From the NCBI GenBank assembly GCA_022592435.1, contig JABYQS010000004.1, forward strand, positions 124,001 through 188,000: 64,000 bases of DNA, given 5' to 3'. The DNA comes from Cerioporus squamosus. Lineage: Eukaryota; Basidiomycota; Agaricomycetes; Polyporales; Polyporaceae. The position numbers were made by a program, and so were the translations under genes. The notes beneath the pieces are model-generated. The model was not told the DNA's origin, made no database searches, and saw only the letters and a program-made list of their open reading frames with translations. Every line of letters begins with the position of its first letter. Within the stretch, counting starts at the first letter, position 1. Below, piece after piece: positions 35,401 to 46,349 of this stretch.

Positions 35401-35786
35401 CTCGCCCAGAAATCCGGGAGCCGCTACACGCGGGGGTCGACGTTGAACTCGCTCTTCGCGCGCGGTTATGGTGATGGTGTGGTGTTGGTTTGGGACTACC
35501 GGAACGGTGCCCAGAAGGTGCGTGGCCTCCCCCGGCGGCTGGCATGTCTCCATCCCCCAGTACCCTCTGGGCCCGATCGAGCATCATGCCTGCTGCCTGA
35601 TCCCTACCCACGTCCAACTCAATCCTGTGCTGACTCGTCCACCGGACGTCTTGACAGAAAGTATTGGAGCGGTTCCAGTTCCAGCGGCCGGCCGAGGTCG
35701 CGCACACTCTTCTCTCTGGGTCCGATGTGATCGCGTATGGGGCGTATTCGGTGACGTTCTGGAGCATGCTCGGGGCTAAAGCGTGA
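32417..35786 (+). CDS. WD40-repeat protein with long disordered N-terminal half
   Basis: Begins MSTSTKRSASPLPRRLDDI and runs through several short exons into a long hydrophilic exon (about 33530-34550) rich in Ser, Arg and Pro, with acidic patches such as VIDEDDDDGAF. The C-terminal half carries beta-propeller blades: SFVSGGHDKTVHHWKI, PVHALAYCGWNETVYSASGD, QVQLYDTRTGGF and GDGVVLVWDYRNG. The final exon ends SDVIAYGAYSVTFWSMLGAKA at 35786. Blade spacing and WD-like ends indicate about five to seven repeats. No better name is supported; the propeller probably serves as a protein-interaction platform. Exon joins in 32707-32940 and near 34400-34550 are approximate. It is divergent from the G-patch gene, with about 210 bp between starts. 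Confidence 0.72.
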
Positions 35787-36548
35787 GGGCCGTTGAGTGG
35801 TGGTGGTGGTGGTGGTGTTGGCGGTGGTTGGGCCCCAGGCCAGGGACCGGGCTCGCCCAGGGTACTGTACAGCTAGGGACGCATTCGCGTGTGCATCGTC
35901 GGAGTATGGACATGGGAGCGGGCCAGTGCGACCGCGCGGGTAATTGAGTTGTGGGCTTCCGCCGGACGCCCTCGCTCGAGTGCAAGTCTTCCATCCATCC
36001 ATCTTCTGTGGTTCTTGTGGCTGCAGCGCAGAACCTCCAGCGCAGCGGTACGCGTCCGGATTAGCAATGATCGCGTCTGGTCTGCCACATGCCCACGGGA
36101 CGCGCCTCGCGTCTCGCGCGAGCGTTCGGTACGTTCTCTTGGAAGACGCATGTCCCGGCATGCCACACGTGAAGAGGGATTCTATGCTCCTTGGGCGCGG
36201 CCGAGGGTAACTAGGTTGCGATCACGGTCTTGCAGGGGTTTAGGGCGACTTCCACTGCCAGGTTTGCCCCTTTGCCGGCAAGATCACGAACCCTCGGAAT
36301 GCGTGTGCAGACACGCAACGTCAACCTCGCAGAATGCTCTTGAGGAAGACCCATGTCGAGTGAGAACGGACACCAGATATCGTCGTACGTACAACTTATA
36401 CAACCACTGGGCAGATTGCGGCATCATGGACTATCGGGTAATTTCTGGTCCTGGAGAATGAATGTATACGTCGTACATGAGCGCAACCAAACGCACAAGG
36501 GCCGGGTGAATAGATGGTACAGTGTAGATAGAGAAAGCAGTGGGCCCT
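35787..36548. other. Convergent intergenic region
   Basis: About 760 bp between the ends of the WD40 and M28 genes. Contains a (GTG)n run at 35796-35827. No supported gene. Confidence 0.55.
35796..35827. repeat. (GTG)n microsatellite
   Basis: About ten nearly perfect GTG units, just after the WD40 stop codon. Confidence 0.85.
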
Positions 36549-38606
36549 CTAAGAGGACTTCGACCAACCGCCAAGCTCGACGGCGAACGCAACGGCGAGC
36601 TTGGAGAACTCGCGCATGTGCTCGAAGCTGAACTCATCAGAGATATCCATCCGGCTACGGGTTATACCAGGGTCAGCGTGGACCAGGAGGGGAACGTCGG
36701 AGTTACTCACTCGTTCGAAGTGTGGATGTACTGATGGTTCGATTCAGGGAAGCTGCTCTCTGGATGCATGTGAATGCGATAGATGATTCGCAGAATTCGA
36801 TGGAGCGTCCGACATGAGCATCGCTAAGAAGGTGAGCGAGGCGATGGAGCGCACCTATGGTGAAGACGCTTGGATATCCAGCCTTGCGCCACGAGGCACT
36901 GGGAGATTAAGTGGTGCACGTCAGCGAGGGCGGCTCAGCATTCGGAAGAGTTCCTTCGAAACTCACTGATCACTGCAAGCGTAACCGCACTGCGTGTCCA
37001 CCCAGGGGATATCAAGATACAAATCCACCAGGTCCTTGTTGTACTGCGTCAAGCTGGACCGAAAATGAAGCATGAGAAAATAGTGGCCAAAGCTCAGAAT
37101 ATATCGGAAATACTGACTCGGGATCAGTGAAGTCAGTGATTATGCCGACTTGCTCCCGGGTACCGCGCTTAACGAAGGCTGTCATGTCGTACTGACGATG
37201 CAGATGTCAGATCCGATAGACTGAGATTCAAAGCGATAAACGCGAACCTGGCTCATGGCCACAACGTTCACATTGCGACTCTCATACGAACGCGCAACAG
37301 CCTGAGATCCGAGGAGCCCCCCTTCCTGTTAAGGCGAAACATATCTGTACAGGCACACATCGAAGCACGGAAGCTTGTAACGCACCTCAGCAGCATACCA
37401 GTGGAACTCAACCGCACGCTCAGGCTGCCAGCCGGCCGCGATCAGAGCACGGTACGCTTCCAAGATACTCATAGAACCCGAGCCGTCATCGTCGGCACCT
37501 GAAACGTGTCAGGATGGTGGCGAGATTGGAGCCATATGACTTGCTTACCAGGGGCAGGCAGGAAGGGCCAGTTGTTGGTGCTATGGGCGTTGGCAGTGAG
37601 ACGGCATTCTTATGTCACTGGTGATAACACACCTGTCCTGGTGAGCACCAATAATGACCACGCCGTCATCGTCAGTTGAGGTGCCGTTGACTCTGACGAT
37701 CTGGAACACGAAAGTATGAGCAAAGAACGTGGAGGGTTTTTCGGGTGACGAACAATGCTGCTCTGGGTCCAGGTATGCGGGAACTCCTGGATAGAGATGC
37801 TGTTTAACAGAGGCTTCGGAGCGAATTCCTTTGTGAGCTAAAGACAAAGGTGAGATCAATCGGCATTCAATTGGTCACCGGTAGCGCTACCTTAGTGATC
37901 TTGTTGAGCAGCCATGTCTGGCTTTGCTTGCCGGTCTGGACAGCGGTTAGCATAAATCAGGTTAGAAGGTGCGGGCTGGGCATACATCACTGCGGTAGTC
38001 TGGGCAAGCATGAGCCTAGAGATCGGTGACGCACGAGGAAGCTACTCACAACGGGTCCGGAAGCTCGTGAACTTCTCCAGGCCGTCCCGGAGGTTCTGGA
38101 TTTCCAGAGTGTCGATGACAGCCCGCACGGACTCGTTATGGCTGGGAGCAGGGTACGACGCTGCATTGTCTATCAGCTCAGCCACGGTGCGTGTACGGCA
38201 GACAACGCACGCTTGGTGGCGGTTCTGAACTGCGCGAGAGAACCGAGGTCTGCTGTCTCGGTGCTAGGGAAGACGATGAGGAAAGCTTCCATGTCCCTGG
38301 GGTTCGCGACTTACACATCGAAGAACCTGATGCCCTGAGCCTTCGCCTGGATCTGCGAAGATGACGACATGTGAACGACGCGGAGGGTCGACGTGTGCGC
38401 ATGTAGGTACCTTCTCCAGCTCAGTCATGACGACGGGCTCCTCCTGGCCCTCTAACTGGACGAGACGGGGGGCGTCGAGGTCGAGGTCGAAGCCGGGGTA
38501 CTCGGCGGGGAGAACATCGCCGAGCGGCGACTGCTCGTTGCCGTAGAGCGCGAGCGGGGTCGCGACGGCGGCATGAGACGAGGGCAAGGAGGGCAAGGAA
38601 CTTCAT
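36549..38606 (-). CDS. Secreted M28-family zinc aminopeptidase (leucyl aminopeptidase type), with frame break near the start
   Basis: The start at 38606 gives a signal peptide ([11 protein letters not shown]). The mature part begins in a different frame with [18 protein letters not shown] and continues [19 protein letters not shown]. Metal-binding motifs follow in M28 order: [10 protein letters not shown], then [10 protein letters not shown], then FHWYAAE joined to [10 protein letters not shown], then [19 protein letters not shown] and [10 protein letters not shown]. The protein ends in [22 protein letters not shown] at 36549. These are the His, Asp, Glu, Asp and His ligands of the di-zinc site, so the enzyme looks catalytically intact. 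It should release N-terminal residues from peptides outside the cell. About ten short exons. The signal peptide and mature region are out of frame by the equivalent of two missing bases, or one extra, in 38566-38606. Confidence 0.82.
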
Positions 38607-38863
38607 GACGGACGGGAGCAAGGAGGGATGGGAGCTGGCGGACGACGGTGGTGGTCTGAGTCAAGGACGACGCGACGCGTAAGTGGCAACCGCGGGTGTC
38701 GCGCTGTGGCTGTCGCAGCACGCCAGCTTCCCCCGAACAGGGAGTGCATTGCCCCGGGCCGGCGGGCTCCCTTCGCGCTCGCTGTGCAGACACAGACGCC
38801 CAGTCCCCCTGCTCTCCTCCCACTGCGACGACCGACCGGTGCTCTGTGCCAGCTCTGCCTGCC
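38607..38863. promoter_or_regulatory. Divergent promoter, M28 aminopeptidase / mitochondrial uL11
   Basis: 257 bp separate the two divergent start codons, so the genes must share regulatory DNA. No TATA box is seen. The segment has open frames on both strands, but they are overlapping and GC-driven. Confidence 0.6.
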
Positions 38864-39363
38864 ATGTCCAAAGCGGCCCTCAATGCAAAGGCGCAAGTCA
38901 TTGTGAGTCTCACCAGCACGACTTGGCGTACCTCGTCTCATCTGTGCCCTCGCAGCGTCTCCTCATCCCTGCTGGCAAGGCGGCACCCTCACCACCGGTC
39001 GGTCCTGCTCTCGGTGCTCGTGGTGTCAAGTCCATGGACTTCTGCAAGGAGTTCAATGCTCGCACCGGACACATTGAGCCCGGCGTTCCCGTTCCCACCT
39101 TGATAACCGTCCAGCCTGACCGCTCTTTCTCCTTCGTCACCAAAACCCCGCCGACCGCGTATTTTCTCAAGAAAGCCGCGGGCATAGACAAGGGCACAGG
39201 TCGTCCCGGGCATGACTTCGTGGGCACCGTCAGCCTGAAGCATGTTTACGAGATCGCCAAAATCAAAGCAACCGACGAGCACCTCAAGCATCTCCGACTA
39301 GAAGCCATCGCCAGTACTATCATTGGCACCGCGCGCACGATTGGCATTCAGGTGGTGGCATGA
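38864..39363 (+). CDS. MRPL11: Mitochondrial large ribosomal subunit protein uL11m
   Basis: Two exons, 38864-38902 and 38956-39363, encode 148 residues. The N-terminal domain shows LIPAGKAAPSPPVGPALG, then MDFCKEFNART and the strand PVPTLITVQPDRSFSF. The rRNA-binding C-terminal domain shows KTPPTAYFLKKAAGI and GTVSLKHVYEIAKIK, ending TARTIGIQVVA. These are the classical L11 signatures, including the conserved proline-rich PPVGPALG loop. It forms the stalk base of the mitochondrial large subunit with 21S rRNA. The intron is 53 nt with a GTGAGT donor. The start gives a short basic N-terminus, normal for mitochondrial L11. Confidence 0.95.
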
Positions 39364-40603
39364 GCAGGTGTGTTTCCCATCTCAGTATGTACGTATCCGT
39401 TGCTCAACCGTGCCGTACCGACCCCCATTGATTATCTTTCACGCACGGTCCTGCTTCCCAGAAGTCGTTCGCTCGGACCTCCCATCCTGACACATGTGCC
39501 TGGAGTCTGTACATACGTAGAGCGCGACGATATGCCAAGGAGATTCTTTCCGAGAGCCGTAGCGTCTCTTTCTCTTCATTTGGCCAGCCTTCTGCCATCG
39601 GACGTAGATGGGCGCGTGACCGCAGAAGCCTCGGCCGGTTGGCCGTGGTTTGGGCGGAATTGCCTCTCCACGCGCAGAGGAGCGCGAGCACCTTGTTCAT
39701 TACACAAGGTTCTTGATTCCTGCGGAGAGTTCACGGAAGTAGGTTAAGCTCTGATATTATCGTACATCGTCCAGAGACGACCCTCACTTGCAGCACCCTC
39801 CTGCCATCTTGCGTCGAGCATTCCGGATTCCACGGCCAGACCTGCCGGTTTGGATGGGAGGATGAGAACGTCCCTCAACGGTTTTGTCATGCTTGCACCC
39901 CAATCCTGCACCCGGTATGAACTTTGATTGGGAACGGGTAGGCCCTTTGTCCCTCGTATGGCATGTCTGGGTACATGCTGCAGCCACGCCTTGGCCCGCC
40001 AACCTGGGCGTGCGTGTCGACCCACCTCGTTGCAGCCCACATGCCTTATCGAGATCGCGTTCTTGGTACCTCGTGTGCGAAGGAGGAGGAGAGGCAAGTG
40101 CGGTTCGACGTTGTTTATTGACGGATATATCCGCGTTTTTGACCGATTTGCACAATGGAGCACATAGCAGGCCCGCCGACACGCCTCCGTTGTCGAGCAC
40201 AGGCCACCCTGGTTCGTGGCATCGAAGCGCAGCCGACGTTCTCAGCTCGTTCTATTGCCAGTCTCGAGGACAAGAGATGGCGTCTACAAGACTCCCTCGT
40301 GTTCCTCGATCACGTCCAGAGGGAACATCGGCCCTCACTCCACATACGACGCTCCGGACGACATCATGCAGCATCCTTCTTCCAAGGACACGTTGGAAAT
40401 CGCGGTACTCAGCTTTATCTGCCGCCACGACACGTTCCCGATCGAACATCCCCACATCATGCAGAAACAGAAAATTTCGCATTGCGGGTAGGCATATAAA
40501 GGTCTCGAGCAATTACGGTAGCTCCTCACTCAGCTTCGCCAGGCCTTCCGGTGCTGCACTTCTATCTGCGCAACTTCCCCACTGACGACATTTGACGACG
40601 ATC
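39364..40603. other. Intergenic region of 1.2 kb
   Basis: Lies between tandem plus-strand genes. It carries the uL11m 3' region and the upstream region of the second DUF6593 gene. Open frames are inconsistent and domain-free. A TATA box is seen at 40495. Confidence 0.5.
40495..40500 (+). promoter_or_regulatory. TATA box of the second DUF6593 gene
   Basis: The sequence tataaa lies 109 bp upstream of the start codon at 40604 and is followed by C/T-rich sequence. Position and form match a core promoter. Confidence 0.6.
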
Positions 40604-41528
40604 ATGGCGAGCTCCGGTAACGAAGTGCTATCCTGGACGTCCCAGGACCCCCGCCAGAGCCAGCTGTTTGGCAGCTATGGCGTCCTCTACCGGTTTCAGG
40701 TGCGCCTCCCGCCACTCCCGGGCGCATGTCTCCACGCTGTCGGAGCTGACCTTCCCGCGCACAGACCGACACGAACAGCCAGGGCGTGAGCGTGACGACG
40801 CTCTGGCGAGCGATCCGCGCGAACAAGGAGGACCGCGTCGCGAAACTCGAGTGGGCGCCAAACGGAGGGCTCGGACGCGCAATAATCGGAAAGGTAAGGA
40901 GGTGGTGGCCTGGAGATCAGATTGTGCGCCGATCTGGGCTGATACACGCCTCCGAGCAGAGCACGCTGCCCATGGCAGACCTCGTCCGCCCGGATCCCCG
41001 CGTTTACGTGAGTGTGTGAACGTCTGTGTCTGCGTGGACGCCACCCGTCTGAACGCACACCGGGACGTCGGTTTCCTCGGGCAGAACGGCAGGATATTCA
41101 ACGGCCCAGACGGCTACCAGTATCGATGGCGCCCAGCAAACAACTCTACGAATGACGTCGTGGTGAGTGCCTGTCGCCGCGTGCCTACCGCCGCGTTTTC
41201 GACTCCGGGAGGCGGCAGGCTGAACTGGCTCCTGGCCACCATCGATCATCCTACAGCTGCAGGACCAGAACGACAACGTGATTGCGTTTTTCCGCCCGAC
41301 ACGGCCCCAGCGGTACAACATTGGCGAGGTCCACGGCGAGCTGCACTTCGTCCGCAACGCAGGCGCAGGTGTCGTCGTACGTCGTTCTCTTCTCCCTCCC
41401 GGCCACAGCGTGGGTCGACCGTAATCGATCGATGGCTGATCACGCTCGAACAGATGCACCCCCCGCTCATGGACACCGTAACGGTTACAGCGATGTTGTA
41501 CCGGTTCGTGATGGCCTTCGGACTGTGA
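40604..41528 (+). CDS. DUF6593 domain protein (second copy in the window)
   Basis: Exons encode SYGVLYRFQ, then a Thr-rich strand SVTTLWRAIRANKEDRVAKLEW, then the Trp-following loop with GGLGRAIIGK. Next come FLGQNGRIFNGPDGYQYRW, the family's RxF plus YxW signature, and LQDQNDNVIAFFRPTRPQ. The last exon is the hydrophobic MDTVTVTAMLYRFVMAFGL. The order and spacing match the gene at 25714-26528, but the two are too diverged to be a recent tandem copy. The function is unknown. Six exons with introns of about 50-75 nt. A TATA box stands 109 bp upstream, suggesting regulated rather than constitutive expression. Confidence 0.75.
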
Positions 41529-42101
41529 ACTTCAGCCTCGAGGCCGAGCCGTTGTCTCGCTGTGGTCGTCTTCGTCAGAAGCCCCTGTCTCCTCCCACCT
41601 GCGCCCCATCACTCTCATCAGCACGCTACCGTCTACGCATCCTTCTAAAATGTACCATTCTCGCCGGCACGCTTCATTTTTATATCTATAAGTCGATGTA
41701 CAACCTTGTATACTACTCAGGTCACGAATCGAAGTGGACTTGCATTCCGGTACCAGACTGGTGGGCTCCTCAGGGTCCTTCTGCGCATCTGCGTCCTCCT
41801 TAAGCTTCCCGATACACGCAAACTTACAGTTGGGCGACTCCAACGATCCAACGATCGACCCCGATGTGCCGTAACCGCGTTGATAGCCATATACTGGCCA
41901 TGGACGTCAGATCCTGCTGGTCCCCACTCCCAGATTCGTCCAAACGACATCCTTTTCTGGCATTGCACTGCAGAGGCGCTCTACGCGAGCACACACGGGG
42001 AGAGCAGAAGAACACATCTCATCTCATCGAGCGATCTACCACGCGCCATACACGAGCACTCCCAGTAACGTACAACGGCCTAAACCCCAGCAAGCAACTG
42101 A
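41529..42101. other. Convergent intergenic spacer
   Basis: About 570 bp between two convergent stops. No supported frame. Confidence 0.55.
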
Positions 42102-43735
42102 CTACAGCTTCGCCTGAGCGGCGGACCCGTCGCCCAACTCCGGCTTCACGACGTCCAGGATCGCGTCAACCGTGCGGATGACCCACTCCGTGCCCTCGTC
42201 GGTTGCTAGCCAGTAGTCTTCCTCGCTCAGGCCCTCCACGTTGCGGGCCTTCAGAAGGCCAAACACGTGGCTGGTGAGCTGCGGCCCAACCCCACCTTCT
42301 GCACGCAAGCATGCGGTACCGACGACCGAGCCGAGTGCACGCGAGAGGTTCCCCTGCTCGGCATCTCCGCCGGGCATTGGTGCGAGCACCGTGCCGTATG
42401 CCTGTATGATGAACGCTGCCAGAGAGTGATAAGCATGGGTAAGATGTTTGGAGACGAGTGAGTCGGCGGAAGTAGCAATTCGCTAACAGACGGTGCGAGC
42501 GTACGGGAATAACCGCGAGCAAGTAGGACGTCTCCGCCAAGCGTTCGGTGTACAACGCCGTCCAGAACAAGCCGAAACGTAAGGGACGTAAGAGGCATCC
42601 GAGCCCAAGGCGGTGGAGCCCTACATTTGCCCGGTATATTCCATTCTCCTAGGAGGACAAAAGAATGACAGGCACGATGTCGGGTTCCTGCGCCATGTCC
42701 AGAACCCTCTCGCGGGACCAAATATCTGAGCACAAGCACAAGCACTTATCGGGAAGGCAGGGTTGTCACCGGCGGGCGAGCGACTACAGCCTCATGCACG
42801 AGACAAAAGATGTGCATCGGCCAGGAACATGCTCGAGAAGCTTCATAACACCACACCGCAACGTGCTTGCTGGGTAGGCACTCGAAAGCACGGAATCGCA
42901 AGGGCGAACAAGACCGTACCGAAACAAAAGACACTCACTGATGAAGTCCGGGTGATACGAGCCCAGTTTATTGTACAGCTTCTCCGCGTGCGGTTCATAG
43001 ATGGAGGCCCATAGCGCCTGTCCGCGCGCCACGATCTCCTCGACATTCTCGGTCGTGACCGTCCTGGGATAAGCATCCCAGCGCGACGGGTGACGTTCAT
43101 TTTGCAGTTCATTTCCAAGTGTTGTTGTTGTGTGTGTGTCAATCCATCAGCCTGGTGTGGGACATAGCTGCATGCGGCGGGCGTCGTACCTCTTGGACGT
43201 CTTCCGAAGCCCCTGCCTGACGTCGTCTTCGATGGCTTCGTGCAAACTTGCGAGGGACAGGATGGTCTGTGTGGTTGTAGTTCGAAAGCTTATCATCTCC
43301 AGCGACAAGATGAAGTCTAATGGCGTGGCACGCACCCGAGGGACGCCGACGAAGATACAGCTCTTCAGCGCAGACTCGCGCATGAGGGCGGCCTTGTCCA
43401 ACGCATCAGCCAGTCCTCGACGCGTGTCCGCACGGTCCGGCTGACTCCTTGTGGTGAACCGGTACAGGTGGCCGATAGTCGGCGGTGCGTTCGCAGTGAG
43501 GAGCGTGCAGGTCTGCGTAACAAGCCACACGCGTCGTAAGTACTCTAGCAGCGCGACGAGACGCGTCATTACGCACGGCGAGAGTCAGCCATCCTCTCTC
43601 GGCCTTCTTCGCCTTTGCATCTTGGTATGTGCTCGTGAGCACCGCGTTGAGTCTGGACAGCGGCGGCACTGGGCGGGGTTGTGGGTTGCGCAGAGTGAGC
43701 AGTTGCTTGACCGCTGGCGGTAGATGCTTGACCAT
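42102..43735 (-). CDS. AhpD-like/carboxymuconolactone-decarboxylase-like helical protein
   Basis: Starts MVKHLPPAVKQLLTLRNPQP and continues VPPLSRLNAVLTSTYQDAKAK. Middle exons give SALKSCIFVGVPR, RATPLDFILSLEMISF and VEEIVARGQALWASIYEPHA, then KLYNKLGSYHPDFI. The final exon reads FIIQAYGTVLAPMPGG, SRALGSVVGTACLRAEGGVG, PQLTSHVFGLLKARNVEGLS and ends AQAKL at 42102. An all-helical pattern with a conserved Cys and a His (ACLRAEGG...SHVFGL) resembles AhpD-like proteins, but the catalytic CxxC pair of true AhpD is absent. The role is therefore uncertain. One intron (about 42416-42938, 523 nt) is unusually long here and may hide a small exon near 42500. Confidence 0.6.
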
Positions 43736-44297
43736 CTTGAGTACTAGCGCGACAAGCTGAGACACGGAGATCGTGAATGTATGGGAACACAACGAGTTTG
43801 TGGCTGCAACTGGGCTGCATGCGCTGTGCGAATATTTGCCGCACCGACGGCGCCGGCGGAACGAGGTCGACCATGGAGTCATCGTTCGGCCGACCGTCGT
43901 TTCCGGTGTTCTCACGCAGTCTCAAATGTCTCCAGTCATGCCGAACTCATCTCTCGCTGTTTGTCAGATACAAAGACGTGCATGCGTTGCTGATATGCTG
44001 GAATGAGGGCACAGACACCACAACATCGATATAACATGTCAGTTGAAAGATGATTGGGAGATACGAGACAAAATCTGCACAGCAACCGCAACCACACAGT
44101 GAGCAGCGTGAAGGGACAAGCCAGCTTCGACTGTCAGAAGAGGGTGGCCACCATCAACACCTGTCCAGAGGCACAGCGGCCCGCAAAGAAGGGAAGGGGT
44201 ATACGTCTAGAACGATCACGAAACTGTATCGTAGTCATGCTCGAAACCGGGACTGCGTACGCAACGAGCCGCTTCCTCAGCCCAGACATGCAACAAC
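43736..44297. other. Intergenic region between two minus-strand genes
   Basis: About 560 bp containing the presumed promoter of the AhpD-like gene and the 3' end of the GH128 gene. No gene seen. Confidence 0.55.
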
Positions 44298-45627
44298 TCA
44301 GTAAGAGTTGTTGATGACCATGCGGCCGAGGTCGGTGGGGCCACCGCTGGACGACTGGAGGAGGTTAAGCTCGTTAACACCCTGGAGATCGTGCATGATA
44401 CCTGCAGATCACATATGAGGAATAGCGCAATGACGGTCAGCGACATTTACGCACCGAAGGGGCAAGCAGCCATCAACCAGTCGGTCTCGTCGACGAACTT
44501 GAGGGTCTGACCCATGAACGCGAAAATCTCACTCTGGGAGGCCTGAGCACCACCGTTGAAGTTCTGTTCGGCGAACTCAGTCAGGAGGATGGGCAAGCCG
44601 ATCAGGTTGTGGTATTCCTCGAGGTAGGTCTTGAGCGTGTCGAAACCAATATCATACCAGTGGAGGCACTGGTAGTCGACCTGCGCGCAGAAAGAAACCA
44701 AGTCAATCCCACGCCTGTGCTACAGCGTGCAACCGTGCGCACCGTGCAGCCATCGCAAGCCTTCATGAAGTCTTGCATCCACTGCTTGCCGTTGGGGCGA
44801 GAAGACATAGCGGGAGAGCAAGTCTTGTAGCCCTTGGCGACCTGGGGCTCGATGTGCTGCTTCCAAAGAGATGCAGCAGTCTGCGGGTCCATGTTGGACT
44901 GACCCTGCTCGTTGGGCCTGCAAGATGATGAGCACATTAAGACCTAGTACGAGCACACAACACTCACTCGTTGAAGCCAAGGACGATGGTGCCATACTTG
45001 GGCTTCGACATCGCCTTCTCGAATGCCGAGATCTTGTCACTGCCACCGCCCCAGAGCATGGGCCAGAAGTCGTAGCCGAGGTCATCGGCGCCATCGGGCT
45101 TCTCGACACTCCAGTCGTAAAGACTAATGGCTCAACGTTAGCATTGCCCACATCGGAACGATGTCAAGCGGAAGGCCGCACCCAACAACGTGGTCAGTCT
45201 TGAACGCCTTCAAAGTAGCGACGTCGTTGCCATCAGCGTAGGCGAGGCAGATCTTGGAGCCCTTCTGGCCGAACTTGCCGCTACCAGCGGCACCAGAGCC
45301 GCCAGTAGAAGCGGGGATGGAGGAAGAGGTGGTCTTCGCGGGAGCCTTGGTCGTGGCGGCCTTGGTGGAGGAGGGCTGAACAAGGGCCTTGGCGGAGGTC
45401 GTCTGCGCCTTGGCCGTGGAGGAGTGGGCCTCGCTGCTGAGGGTGCTGGAGCGAACCTTGCAACGCTTGCTGTTATCGCGCTTCCTCTTGGCGATGGGTG
45501 CGTGGTCAATGTGACGGTTCATGTGGGAATGGCCGGTGGAAAGCGCATTGGTGGACGCGGGCCCGAAGGTGACGGCCAGAACGGCCAGAGAAGAGAGAGC
45601 AACCAGGTTGAGAAGCTTGGAGGCCAT
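44298..45627 (-). CDS. Secreted glycoside hydrolase family 128 (Asl1-like) beta-glucanase
   Basis: A cleavable signal peptide (MASKLLNLVALSSLAVLAV) is followed by a His-rich patch and a Ser/Thr/Ala/Lys-rich linker. The domain then begins with KICLAYADGNDVATLKAF. Later exons give LYDWSVEKPDG, YDFWPMLWGGSDKI, TIVLGFNEPNEQGQSNM, KTCSPAMSSRPNGKQWMQD, YQCLHWYDIGFDTL and LPILLTEFAEQNF. The C-terminus is DLGRMVINNSY at 44298. Glu in GFNEPNE and in LTEFA are in the positions of the acid/base and nucleophile of this (beta/alpha)8 family. GH128 enzymes act on beta-1,3-glucan and are tied to fungal wall remodelling or lentinan breakdown. Upstream in-frame codons as far as 46242 exist, but 45627 starts the signal peptide. 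Confidence 0.9.
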
Positions 45628-46349
45628 TATGGACGTTGTAATGAACGGCGGGCGTGAAAGGAGTGTGTGGGCCCGGAGGGAGGAGGAGGAGGAGACCGAC
45701 GTGGAGGAGAGGAAAGAGCTGTAGGTTGCGACGGCGGCAGCGAAGAAAACGGTAGTCACCAACTGCCGCTTATGTAAGCTGCCAAGCGACGCACGGACCC
45801 CAATCAGGCCCGGGTGTCCTCCAGCGACAGCGACGCTGCTGCCAAGGCGGCAGGCGGCCATGCAGCTCCTCTGGACTGGTGATACATGCAGATCCCCTCG
45901 TGCGCGTACTTTGTTTCCCCACCCGGGCAGAGATCTCCATGCTAAAGCGTGATACCGTTGCGTGGTCGTCTGATCAACGCGCGCAGCGACGAGGCTGCGT
46001 CCCGACGGGGGCACAGCAGTACTGGCGCTCCCCGCGCTCGAGCTCGCCGCCCGCTGCCCTGCGACAGACACGCCGGACAGCGTGTTGTCCGCGTTGCATA
46101 CGCCCGTCCGCGTTGCGTGCCCCAAAAGACAAATTTCTGATAATCTGCAGCGTGGCCAGCGCAGGCTGGACGCTGATGAGCAGCCATGGCGACGTAATAG
46201 GCTATGAGCGGAGTTTGCCAGTCTCGTATCAAAACAAGGCATCTGCCCGCGCTCACACCTTTCTTCTCAACCCCCAAGTTTGACACGAAGAAACCGGTTC
46301 AACAAGTTCATCCTCACGAAAACCCACCAGTCCACCCCCGTCCCTCAAA
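45628..46349. promoter_or_regulatory. Divergent intergenic region (GH128 / two-RRM protein)
   Basis: About 720 bp between divergent starts. A GAG/GGA-rich run lies at 45674-45693 close to the GH128 start. Large antisense frames are present but carry no domain. Confidence 0.5.

Noticed and set aside
45628..46242. Upstream extension of the GH128 frame to 46242
   Set aside because: The extension lacks conserved sequence and would bury the signal peptide that starts at 45627.
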